64,000 bases of DNA from Turnera subulata (Eukaryota > Streptophyta > Magnoliopsida > Malpighiales > Passifloraceae). Numbering within the stretch: the stretch's first letter is position 1; each line of letters starts with the position of its first letter. Both the position numbers and the translations under genes were made by a program. The DNA lies in assembly GCA_028386065.3 (NCBI GenBank), contig JAKUCV010005725.1, positions 62,001-126,000 on the forward strand. Reading direction: 5' to 3'. The notes below the pieces were generated by a model that worked only from the letters and a program-made list of their open reading frames with translations, was not told where the DNA came from and made no database searches. Of the stretch, positions 55,148-64,000 are shown piece after piece.

Positions 55148-57227
55148 TGTAACAGCCCAGGTAAAAATTTTATTTTTACTGGGACTGTTTAAGTTATTTT
55201 ATAGTAATTTACCATTGATTTTAATCTTGGGTAATTAATTCGTGGTAAATCGAGCATTGGATTCCGAAACCGAGCCTTGTCCCACGTTCGGGATTTTTCT
55301 ACGGATTTTACGGACCAAAGTTGGAATTTTTCGGGTCCAGGAATCTTCAGAAAAGCCGGGTTTATCCTTGAGTTAACGGACCAGAAATAAAGATAAGTGG
55401 GTATATTGGATATTTTCTGGTCCAGGCGGGTCACACTTCACATGTTGCACAGTAGTGCATAATTGAGGAGCTCAATTATCAGCCGCCTTCTCCTGTGACA
55501 CCTGTGAACTGCCTGTTTAACTCGTGCCTCACCAGTGTTTTTGGGTGCCTATTTAACGTGTGCTTCATCTGCTTCCATGCACACCACAACTATCCAGTAT
55601 CACCACCAATGCCTTACTCTCCTCTGCAAGTTTTCCCTACAAACCACCCTGCAAATCCATTTACCAAACCAAGCCAGAAAAAAAAAAAACACACAACACC
55701 ACTGCCACGTCACCACCACCCTCCTCCTCTCCTTCTTCTTTTCTTCCCCGTCAACCCGCCGCCACCTACCACCTCCACACCGCCCAAGCCTCACCATCTC
55801 GCCACCACTCGCCACCACCCACTGCTCCTTCTCCTCCCTGCCGCGACACCGCCCTTCCTCCCCTCGTTGTCCACCGCTGCAGATCGATCACTGCAGCCGA
55901 CGAGCAAACCCGCCTCCACTCGCGAGCAGAGCAGTCGACGCCGCCTCCTCCTCGTTCCTGTCGCCTTCCTTCCTCCTTGCGTCGCGCCACCCACGTTTGC
56001 CTCCATCGCCTCGCTGCCCGTACGTCACGCCGCCGCCTCCTGCTCAAGGAGTTGATAACGAGCAGTTTGCTGAGGAACCGGACTTGGAATCTATTGGACA
56101 TTTCCACAATTGATAATCGGCTAAGGTGAGGATGGATAACCCTTGTTATGTGCCTGTAATACTTTGTGTGCTTTGTTGTTTGATTGAACTGCTGAGATGT
56201 TCATTGTTGGTTATTCGATTGATATGGTTATTGCTGTTGTGGATGTTGGACTGTGATATTGATTCTGTGGATACTGTGTTGAGATTGATGTTGAACTAAT
56301 GACTGTGGATAATTGAGAAAAGGAAAATGGAAATTGGAAATTGGGAATTGAATTTGAGATGATGATTTAATTGTCACGTGGAAAGTAGTGGTACGACCCG
56401 ATGGTTTGAAAATTAATTTTGGGATGCAATGGTCGGTTACTTGGTTTGGGGATGTTTATCCCGGATTGGTTGGGCTGTCATGCCCGGTATGGTTATTTTG
56501 GGATGTTGATCCAGGTATGGTTATTTTGGGATGTTGATCCCGGTATGGTTATTTTGGGTTGTTGAACCCGGTATGATTATTTTGGGACGTGGTCCCGGTA
56601 TGGTAAGATTTGGTATGGTTCTCTTTGACCTGGCATCCGGAATTAATTGATAACCTGGTACGACCCTAGCTTGTCCAGTGACGGAGCCGGAAGATAAAAT
56701 TGGAAATAATAATAAATATTCTTTTGGTCTTGGCTCAGTCTTGTTTGAGTTGAGCAATTGCTTGCCTGTGTTCTCTTTACTGTATTACGGTTGCCTGCAT
56801 ATCACTGTTTATCCTTCGTCGGTGAGCACTTCGGACTTACCCCTCGCCTGCGGGGTTTCATCCCGTAGGTTAAGTTGTTTCGTAGTTCAGGTACGACGTT
56901 CGATAGCTGCTGTTTTCTTCTCCATCTGACTCCGGATCCATACCTCTGCTGCATGTGCATATAAGTCTTCCGCTGCTGTGTTATATATGTTGTTGTGTTG
57001 CTGCTTTCCTATTTGGCTTACGATGATGTATATACTGGATATGCTGCTGCTGTTGAGCTAGTGTGTGGTTTGAATAATGGTTCCCGTGTATGGGTGACGG
57101 ATGTTGTTTTTGTTGTCCCTGGATTTATCGTGTAGTATTTTGACTGCGATGTACTGTCTGTTCTATCAATAAGAATAGTTTCAGCACGTGTTTACTGTGT
57201 TCGGTAAATACGGGTCGGGGCGCTTCA
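55148..57227 (+). repeat. Gypsy B 3' LTR (2.1 kb)
   Basis: TGTAACAGCC...GGGGCGCTTCA, same family as gypsy A LTRs but lacking an AT-rich section (counterpart of about 17340-17740). GC-rich block at 55700-56050, hairpin at 56821-56841, internal 28-bp minisatellite at 56483-56605. Confidence 0.9.
56483..56605 (+). repeat. 28-bp minisatellite inside the gypsy B LTR
   Basis: Unit CCCGGTATGGTTATTTTGGG plus ATGTTGAT, about four and a half copies with drift. Gypsy A LTRs have only one related unit, so the expansion is specific to B or its sublineage. Confidence 0.85.
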
Positions 57228-57992
57228 AAAGCAGATTGCCACTTACAAAGAAAACCCAAGTTTGATGCTTCTAACGGCAAAAAAGAAAGAGGGCAATGGC
57301 AGCATGGGATGATCTAGATTCTAAAAGTGATTCTGAACAAGAAGAAGGTGCCAAAACATGTCTCATGGCAAGAGATGACATTGAGGTAATCGATTCTAAC
57401 TCCTCTGGATGTGATTTTGATAATTTACAAGATGCCTATGATGAACTATTCTGGAGCTTCAAGAAAATGGCAAAAGAAAACATTCAGCTTAGGATGAAGA
57501 TAGAGGTCTTAGAGTCAGAAAAATTAGATCAACAAGCTAATTGTGAAAAACTAAAAGACGAATTGGTAGCTTGTTCATCTGGCATCGATGATGCCAAAAC
57601 AAGCAAGGATGCTTTGGTTAGCGCATATAGTGAATTAGAGAAGAAAATATTAGCTAACAAAGAGCAACATGATAAGACTAAAAAAGAGAACATCAGGTTA
57701 ACAAAACTCGTTGGGAATCTGAATGGTATGTAAAAGAAATTTGAGCATGGAAGTAAAGGATTAGATATGATTTTCGGGCAGCAAAGACATACTCTTCAAA
57801 AAGTAGGTCTAGGGGCAACTCATAATGTCTTTGAGAACAAGAAAGTTCATAACCATGCTCATTATACTCCCAGAAGCTCTTCATCACATAGTAACATCTT
57901 TATTAAATCTAATGAGAGTCATAAGAGTCACATTACTTGTCACTATTGTATTCGGGTTGGACAAGGTATAAAAAGTTGAATATTTAGAAACA
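57228..57992 (+). pseudogene. Copia gag C-terminal part (acidic and coiled-coil region)
   Basis: Opens with KADCHLQRKPKFDASNGKKE, the end of a gag zinc knuckle, then AMAAWDDLDSKSDSEQEEGA. The frame 57296-57733 continues into a heptad-rich coiled coil (about residues 45-140: FKKMAKENIQLRMKIEVLES and similar). After a TAA at 57731, FEHGSKGLDMIFGQQRHTLQ and a second knuckle-like CHYCIRVGQGIKS follow (histidine changed to glutamine), then a stop. This is the usual layout of SIRE-type gag. Confidence 0.8.
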
Positions 57993-58001
57993 AAACTTGT
58001 C
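57993..58001. repeat. Target-site duplication of the Pack-MULE, left copy (AAACTTGTC)
   Basis: Nine bases, repeated exactly at 59789-59797. A 9-bp duplication is characteristic of Mutator-like elements. Confidence 0.92.
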
Positions 58002-58310
58002 GGGTTTTTGGTACGGATGGTACCCAACTTTCTTACGTTGAGTCAATCGTGTACCTACAACTTTTCTCGAGACATTTATGTATCTAGAGTTTTAGCAGGC
58101 AGGTCAATCATGGGTCTCGGGCAGGGTATGCACTGACGTGGATTCTGCCCGAATTTTTGCTTCTGCCCATCGTTTAATACGACGTCGTATGACCACTCTA
58201 CTACGTCGTTTTGCTACTAGTTTACAGGAGTGGGTCCCACCAACTTTCCATGGCTCTAACCCAACTTTCTAACCGGTTCTATACCTGGGTTTAAGTGGTT
58301 CAACCAAAAA
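58002..58310 (+). repeat. Left terminal inverted repeat of the Pack-MULE
   Basis: Reverse-complement match to about 59480-59788, including GGTACCCAACTTTCTTACGT, CAACTTTTCTCGAGA, TGCCCGAATTT and CGTCGTAT-type patches. Confidence 0.85.
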
Positions 58311-58560
58311 GACCACATGACTCCTACCGACCAAACACCTACTTATGAATTGTAATAAATATATTTAAGACCTCCCCGTCCCTCAACCGAAAAATAAAGC
58401 ATTAAATATATTTTTAAAAGTCATGGGCATTAATTTATTAATGGTCTAACAACAAATTAAAATCATCACCCTCTCTCCTTGTCTATCCTATCAAACCCAA
58501 AAAAATCATTCGCCGGAGTGTCCTCCTCCACCACCCACTTTCTCAACAAAAATCACCAAA

Positions 58561-58953
58561 TTGGAGTCCCAAGCCGTCCGGACAGCCATGGAACCGCCGC
58601 CCTCCACTCCTTCCTCCTTTCTTTCCCATACCAATCTACCTCCACCACCGTCCTCCCCTCCTTACTCAAGATTTTTTTTCTTTTCTCTTCTTCTTCACCC
58701 ATTTTCTGCACACGAATCTTCACATCTCAAGGACTTTGGTGCTGATGACCAGGGCCATTTTTTTGGCCATGCCACCGATGGGATCCTCGAGCTCATGCCC
58801 CTTAGCCATGTCCTCGCTACCAAGCCGGTGCCCACCTCTCCCAACAGGTGGGTGTTGAGGGAGGACAAAATAGATCTGACAGAAAAAAAAATTGGATATT
58901 TTTCTTCTTCATTTGATGGATTTGTGTGGATTAGTAAAGAATTGAAACACTAA
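58561..58953 (+). pseudogene. 130-codon frame in the Pack-MULE with captured SAM synthetase segment
   Basis: Codons 60-88 (58738-58824) read [20 protein letters not shown] then PLSHVLATK. Plant S-adenosylmethionine synthetases have [20 protein letters not shown] then PLSHVLATK, which contains the ATP-binding signature GAGDQG; here the third residue is D. Flanks are unrelated: a proline/serine-rich start ([20 protein letters not shown]) and a short tail after PVPTSPN. The host enzyme makes SAM from methionine and ATP; this fragment of about 29 residues cannot. Whether the fused frame is translated is unknown. Confidence 0.85.
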
Positions 58954-59479
58954 AAATAAAATTGGCAGTTTGGTTGGGGGAGAGGGGTTTGATGTAGTGG
59001 TGTTGATTGATTCACGGTGGTGGAGGGAGAGTGGTGGGGGTTTGTGAGGAGATTTAATTAGGGTTTGTAAATGGTGGTGGTGATCTTCTTGGATTCGCAT
59101 GTGGTGGCGATGCGTGTAGAGGTTGGTGCTCCAATTTGTAGGTGGTGGGCTTTTTTTTTTTGCCTTTTTTCTATATATAAAAAATAGTTGACGAGTAAGG
59201 ATTAAGTGAAAGGGAAGACTTAAATGACAATTAAGGAGGGACATTACTGTTTAAGCAATTTTAATTCTAATTTCATTGTAATTATCATAATTATAAAATT
59301 AATAGGGGAAATAGTACCTGACATGTGCTAATCTTTAATTTTACAATAAATATTTTCCTCTAAATATAGGAATGGTGATTTTAAAATGAATAAAGTTTTT
59401 TTTTTTTATTTTAGAGAAGATTAAGGAGATAATTGAGGAGGAAAATATTAATATTTTTAAAATTTAATTTCGGTAAGTT

Positions 59480-59788
59480 TTAGATCGGGTGAGATTGGGT
59501 GGAAATCGGGTGAGAATTGGGTGGAAAGTTGCTAAGGGGATGGAATGGATGGGATCCACATTTGACATATAGATATGAAATGACGCCGTATCATCGTGAA
59601 ACGGCGTCGTTTTTTAGCCACGGGCAGTAGCCTAAATTCGGGCAGAATCCACGTCAGCACATACCATGCCCGAGACCCATGACTCACCTGCCCTCTAAAA
59701 CTCCAGGTGCATAAATATCTCGAGAAAAGTTGTAGGTACACGATTGACCCAACGTAAGAAAATTGGGTACCAACTGTACCAAAAACCC
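59480..59788 (-). repeat. Right terminal inverted repeat of the Pack-MULE
   Basis: Ends GTACCAAAAACCC at 59788, directly followed by AAACTTGTC. Confidence 0.85.
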
Positions 59789-59797
59789 AAACTTGTC
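59789..59797. repeat. Target-site duplication of the Pack-MULE, right copy (AAACTTGTC)
   Basis: Exact repeat of 57993-58001. Confidence 0.92.
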
Positions 59798-60844
59798 CAA
59801 TAAAGTTTATGTGGGTACCTAAAGGTACCAAAACTAACCTCAAAAGACCCGAGCTTGTGTGGGTACCAAAAACCTGATTATTCTGCAGGAAAAGAGGGAT
59901 CAATGGGTACTCGATGGTGGATGCTCAAGACACATGACCGGAGACCCATGTATGTTGACATCCTCTACTGAATAGGCCGATGATCTGGCAGCTTCGGTGC
60001 CAAATAGAAAGGCAAAGTTCTGGGTGTAGGTAATGTTGGTAAAGATCTTATGATTGAACACGTGCTATTAGTTGATAATCTGAAGTTCAATCTTTTGAGT
60101 ATAAACAACTCTGTGATTGTGGTTGCAAAGTTACCTTTGATGCAAGTGGATGTTTGGTAACTAGCCTTGAGAATAACAACATAATCTTCAAGGGAAAAAG
60201 GATAGGAAATCTATACTCCATTAATATATGTTATATTGCTAACCCTATGAACAAGTATTTTAATGTTAAGCACAAAAACTCCTGAGTTATGACATTGAAG
60301 GTTGGGACATGCACACATGGAACTCATGTCAAACCTACTAAAGAAGGAGCTTGTAAGAGGACTTCCATCAATGAAGTTTGAAAAAGAAAGGATATGCCGA
60401 GCTTATCAACTTGGAAAACAATCCAAAAGCTCTTTCAAACCTAAGAATGCTCTAGCAACTTCCCGGCCATTGGAACTTCTACATCTTGATCTTTTCGGGC
60501 CAATGAGGATGGTAAGTCTAGGAGATGTTGTAGAAGTGGACAATCATAGTCCACAACCACAAATTATAGTAGTTCGAGAAACTGAAAAACAGGAAGACCA
60601 CAGGGCTGAATGTTCAAATCCATCGAATGAGACAAATGCACTTGAGCAAGAACTCCCACCGAGTGAAGTGCAACCATATTTGGCATCGAAGGTGCCAAAA
60701 GGACTATCAACAGACGCCATTATAGGAGATCCAATAAGAGGAGTATCAACTCGTTCAACAATTCACAACATCAATTCACATCAGGCGTTTCTCTCACAAA
60801 TAGAGCCAAAAAAAGTTGCTGACGTCATAAATGATGAAAACTAG
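59798..60844 (+). pseudogene. Copia protease and integrase, integrase core deleted
   Basis: DQWVLDGGCSRHMTGDP (59899-59946) is the copia protease active-site segment; the family triad D-S-G is D-G-G here. Traces of LLVDNLKFNLLSI follow in another frame. From 60302 a 180-codon frame gives the integrase zinc region (GHAHMELMSNLLKKELVRGL, then ICRAYQLGKQ where the second cysteine is tyrosine) and LELLHLDLFGPMRMVSLG with the first catalytic aspartate. The frame then jumps to a linker (DVVEVDNHSPQPQ...) normally found after the integrase, so the rest of the DDE core is missing. Confidence 0.85.
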
Positions 60845-62261
60845 ATTATGGCGATGCAAGAATAGTTAAACCAATTTGAGAAAAGTGATGTTTGGGAATT
60901 GGTAGAAAGACCAAGTGATCATCCCATGATTGGTACAAAGTGGGTGTTTAGAAACAAACTGGATGAAGCTGGAAATGTTACAAGAAATAAAGCCAGACTT
61001 GTTGCTCAAGGGTATAATCAAGAAGAAGGAATTGACTTTGATGAGACTTTTGCTCTCGTGGTAGGACTTGAGTCAATTCGAATGCTTTTAGCATTTGCTT
61101 CTCACAAGGGATTCAAGCTCTATCAAATGGATGTGAAAAGTGCTTTTCTAAATGGAATCATCATGGAGGAAGTGTATGTTGAGCAACCTCCCAGATTTGA
61201 GAACTTTGAACATCCCGACTATGTGTTCAAATTGAAGAAAGCACTATATAGTTTGAAGCAATCACCAAGGGCTTGGTATGACAGGTTAAGTACATTCTTA
61301 ATCGCACAAGGCTTTACTAGAAGAAAAGCTCTCTACTCTTTTTTTGTGAAGCATTTTAAATGTGATTTAATCATTGTCCAAATCTATGTGGATGACATAT
61401 TATTTGGTGCTACTAACGACTCTTTGTGCAAAGAATTCGAAAAGCTGATGCACAGTGAATTCGAGATGAGCATGATGAGAGAATTAACATTCTTTCTCGG
61501 ATTCCAAATCAAGCAACAAAGAGACGGAATATTCATAAGTCTAGCAAAGTACACCAAGGAATTACTAAAACGATTTGGCATGGATGGTTCCAAAACGAGT
61601 CTAACTCCAATGAGCACATCAACTAAGCTAGAAAAAGATGAACAAGGTAAAGATATGGATATAAAAACCTATAAAACTATGATTGGAAGTATTCTTTACC
61701 TCACTGCTACTAGACCTGATATCATGTTCAGTGTTTGTCTATGTGCTAGATTCCAAGCATGTCCTAAAGAGTCCCATTTGCGTGCTATAAAATGAATCTT
61801 TAAATACTCGAAAGGAACTCCATCTTTAGGACTTTGGTATCCTAGGACTGATGTGTTCGAATTAATTGAGTACTCTGATGTTGACTTTGCTGGATGTATT
61901 CTTGATCAAAAAAGCACCAGCGGTACTTGCCAAATTCTTATGACAATTACTTATTTCATGGGCTAGTATGAAACAAAGTTTGCTTGATTATGGTCTTACA
62001 TATAATAACGTGCCTATTTTATGGGATAGTTCAAGTGCCATAAACCTTACAAAGAACCCGATTCAACATTTAAGAACTAAACACATTGAAATTAGGCATC
62101 ATTTTATTTGATGTTATGTGCTTATGAAGGATATAATGCTTGATTTTGTCCAAACCGAGAATCAATTAGCAGACATATTTACAAAGCCATTGAAGAAGGA
62201 CCAATTCAACAAGATTCGATTGGAGCTTGGCATGTGCAATCCTCCTCAAATCGACAAATGA
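60845..62261 (+). pseudogene. Copia reverse transcriptase and RNase H, broken
   Basis: A 298-codon open frame (60899-61795) contains GTKWVFRNKLDEAGNVTRNK, ARLVAQGYNQEEGIDFDETF, YQMDVKSAFLNG, LKKALYSLKQSPRAWYDRLS and the catalytic box YVDD at 61385-61396, the standard copia RT order. A TGA at 61793 begins the break-up. RNase H motifs follow with stops and shifts: YSDVDFAGCILDQKSTSGTC and FVQTENQLADIFTKPLKKDQ. The RT palm motif itself is intact. Confidence 0.92.
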
Positions 62262-63200
62262 ATCAGGTGACATATTTTCTTTATTTTTATTGCAGCATAC
62301 ATCACATTCATATACATCACTAGGCATAATTTTTAGGCTGTGATGATAAGTCAAAGCGAAGTGCTCATATGATCATCAATCAAGCATTCCAAAAAAAAGA
62401 AAGAAAAAGAGGTGAAGAAGGGCCTGATAGATTTTGTTGGATGCAAACTAGGCATGGTCTATCGCTTCTGGAAAAGAAAAATACTTTTGAGATGGTAGGA
62501 TGTGATTTTGGTGAAAGGATGCAACTTGCAAGAGGGATTTAATGATCATCAATCGAGAATGCTAAAAGAGGAAAGAAAAAGAAAGTGCATTAGCATGACA
62601 GAAATTGTTGGGTGAAAACAAGCAAGTGCCGTGGTTTCTGAAAAAAAAATCAGGTTGGAGAAAAGAGAAGCCTGATTTTTGGCGGATGCAACTTGATACA
62701 AGGCTTTATGGGAAGTGTAGAAAAAGCTGAAAGGATGATGGAAGAATAGAAGAAATCGTAGCAGAATTCATTGGAGCCAATTGGGCATACTCTAAGGTGT
62801 CTAAAAGAGAGAAGTTTCAGCTAAAGAAAGAAGGTGTTAATTCGGAAAAAGAAGAATATTTTTTGAATTAAGTAATTTCTGCAGCTTGCAAAAGATCTCA
62901 TGGGTATTGATAAAAAGCTGATGAGAGGAGATGCATGGGTTGAAGGAAACGTGGGAAGGAGAAGAAAGAGAATTCGGTTCCTTGAAAAGCGAAACCAGGA
63001 CGGCTGTTAGGAAAAGAAGCCCATGTGTAGGAAACCTCTTTTAACCGTCGAGTTCTTCAACCTTCCATTTCCCAAAACTAAACCACTAGTTATTATACTT
63101 AACCCACTTTCCTTAGTCAATAACCCACTAATTGACAGTTACCAATCTTAATTCTATTCATACAAGGTAACTGTCATATTTCCATCAATTAATCTTTAAT
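62262..63200 (+). other. Copia spacer between pol and the downstream ORF
   Basis: No long frame. T-rich sequence ending TTATTTTTATTGCAG (62294) could be a splice acceptor. Several purine-rich blocks with recurrent GATGCAACTTG (near 62518, 62684) are present, and 63040-63180 is AT-rich. SIRE-type elements have a similar spacer before their third ORF. Confidence 0.5.
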
Positions 63201-64000
63201 ATGGGAAAAGTGAGTGATAATTCAAAAATCCCTCAAGGAGGAAAGAGAGTTCGTATTCGGGTTAAACCCTCAACTGATCCTCAACCAAAACTCTCTCTCT
63301 TAAATCAACCATCAGAGCTCAAAATAAAAAAGTCTTCCTACTCCAAACCAGAAAAAAAGAACATTGAAGGTTCTATTGGTCTCTTTGACAAAAGGAGAAG
63401 TATGGTTGAAGTTCTTGCTCACTCATCTTTGTTAGATTAAGTATTGAAGGTGTATAATCCCACACATGTGATGAATTTGGAAACCATCAGTACTCCTGCC
63501 TATATGAGATTAGTTTAGAATTTCCTCACCAGCATGATTCTAAAGGCTGATGATGATGGTCATACAATTGGCGTTCATAGTCTGATTTGTGGACAACCTG
63601 TCTTCGTCGACGCCAAATTGATCAGAAACCTGTGCAAACTGCCTAAAGGGAAAGGTATAAGGTTGAAGTACTATAATACTGGATAAGGAAGTACCACTTC
63701 AATTCCTCACACACCAAGTGTCTCTGAGCAGAGTAGATTGCTTTTTGGAAAGGCAAGCACCATTGAAAGGTATGAAGACCTGTCTCCAATCACCGCATCC
63801 TCTTGTACTTCATCACTCGTGTTCTCATTCCTCGCCATGGCCACCTAAATGATTTGAAGACATATGACATGTGGCTGCTTGGATGTTTGTTGAGCAAGAG
63901 CCCGATTGATTATGCTTATATCATCTTCCACCATATGAAGGAATACTCGAGCAGGGCGTATGGGCACCTAGTCACCCTTATTGCTCAAAAGGAGAATGTG
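63201..64000 (+). pseudogene. Plant-transposon/env-like third ORF of the copia element, broken and partial
   Basis: Begins MGKVSDNSKIPQGGKRVRIR, a basic, low-complexity N-terminus. In-frame stops lie at 63438, 63516 and 63684, with recognisable sequence between them (NFLTSMILKADDDGHTIGVH, FVDAKLIRNLCKLPKGKGIR). After a frameshift, HGHLNDLKTYDMWLLGCLLS and YAYIIFHHMKEYSSRAYGHL follow to the window end. The layout fits the putative plant transposon protein domain often found after pol in SIRE-type copia elements. Its function is not established; env homology is only a suggestion in the literature. Confidence 0.6.

Larger units (their letters stand above)
53273..57227 (+). mobile_element. Gypsy B: 5'-truncated relative of gypsy A
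   Basis: Contains RNase H, integrase, chromodomain-like tail, polypurine tract and a 3' LTR. The 5' LTR, gag, protease and RT are missing. Sequence after its 3' LTR resumes copia gag, so the gypsy inserted into copia gag, and a later deletion removed its 5' half together with the middle of copia gag (roughly 200 codons up to the zinc knuckle). Confidence 0.88.
58002..59788. mobile_element. Pack-MULE carrying an S-adenosylmethionine synthetase fragment
   Basis: A 1787-bp element with inverted repeats of about 300 bp starting GGGTTTTTGGTAC at both ends and a perfect 9-bp duplication AAACTTGTC. The interior has no transposase. It carries a short SAM synthetase coding piece inside a 130-codon frame, a proline-rich stretch and GTGG-rich DNA. 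It is inserted in the copia element between gag and protease. The orphan arm at 4840-5126 is from the same family. Confidence 0.9.
53078..64000 (+). mobile_element. SIRE-type Ty1/copia element, multiply interrupted and partial
   Basis: Pieces in copia order: gag start (53078-53272), gag C-terminus (57228-58001), protease and integrase N-terminus (59798-60520), RT/RNase H (60845-62261), then a plant-transposon/env-like ORF (63201 to window end). Gypsy B (53273-57227) and a Pack-MULE (58002-59788) separate the pieces. RT with YVDDILFGATN and the presence of an ORF after pol fit the SIRE lineage. The 5' LTR and gag start codon are missing at the junction with F; the 3' LTR is outside the window. 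Confidence 0.8.

Noticed and set aside
55495..56129. Three overlapping long + strand frames in the gypsy B LTR
   Set aside because: Three frames being open together over the same GC-rich block indicates composition, not coding. None resembles a known protein.

Overview
This window is nuclear DNA from a plant, most likely a eudicot. The evidence is a 28-exon gene with typical plant GT-AG introns and a close match to plant exportin-7, flanked by nested plant LTR retrotransposons and gene-capturing TIR elements. The species cannot be named from the sequence.

Layout. 1-151 holds the 3' end of an unidentified + strand reading frame. About 245-3679 is a truncated Ty3/gypsy-type element on the minus strand (element D). 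3680-5440 holds an unidentified GC-rich patch, one orphan arm of a Mutator-like inverted repeat (4840-5126) and the end of a decayed retroelement gag. That gag pseudogene (8064 down to 5227, minus) is split by a 2.0-kb Pack-type TIR transposon (5441-7438, 8-bp target duplication) that carries pieces of a callose synthase gene and a histone H2B gene. 8128-16072 is a small palindromic foldback element split by a 7.5-kb non-autonomous LTR element (element C, 8155-15641, 5-bp duplication TTGTG). 16149-26068 is a full-length Ty3/gypsy chromovirus (element A, 5-bp duplication AATAT), inserted in a short minisatellite. Its gag-pol has 14 premature stops and one frameshift.

The only clearly intact host gene is on the + strand at 27777-41668. 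It encodes a 1052-residue exportin-7/Ran-binding-protein-16-like importin-beta family member, with a leader intron and a small upstream ORF. All 28 exons join in frame.

Downstream are a (TA)n tract, about 700 bp of degenerate telomere-like (CCCTAAA-type) sequence, and a second block of nested elements. 44688-53069 is a non-autonomous gypsy-like element of the same family as D (element F, minus). From 53078 to the window end lies a SIRE-type Ty1/copia element, interrupted by a 5'-truncated relative of gypsy A (element B, 53273-57227) and by a 1.8-kb Pack-MULE (58002-59788, perfect 9-bp duplication) that carries a fragment of S-adenosylmethionine synthetase. The copia gag start is fused in frame to gypsy RNase H/integrase. 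The copia integrase core is deleted, and a degenerate plant-transposon/env-like ORF runs off the window.

How the parts relate. The mobile elements form two insertion stacks on either side of one conserved gene. The autonomous-type chromovirus (A/B) and the two non-autonomous families (C, D/F) share a primer-binding site, a leader, a gag start ATGGATCC, a pol-end/polypurine motif and an LTR hairpin, which suggests trans-mobilisation. I found no bacterial-type system, tRNA, rRNA or CRISPR. The most unusual items are the three captured host-gene fragments, the copia-gypsy fusion ORF, the conserved LTR hairpin and the duplicated splice donor in the exportin gene.
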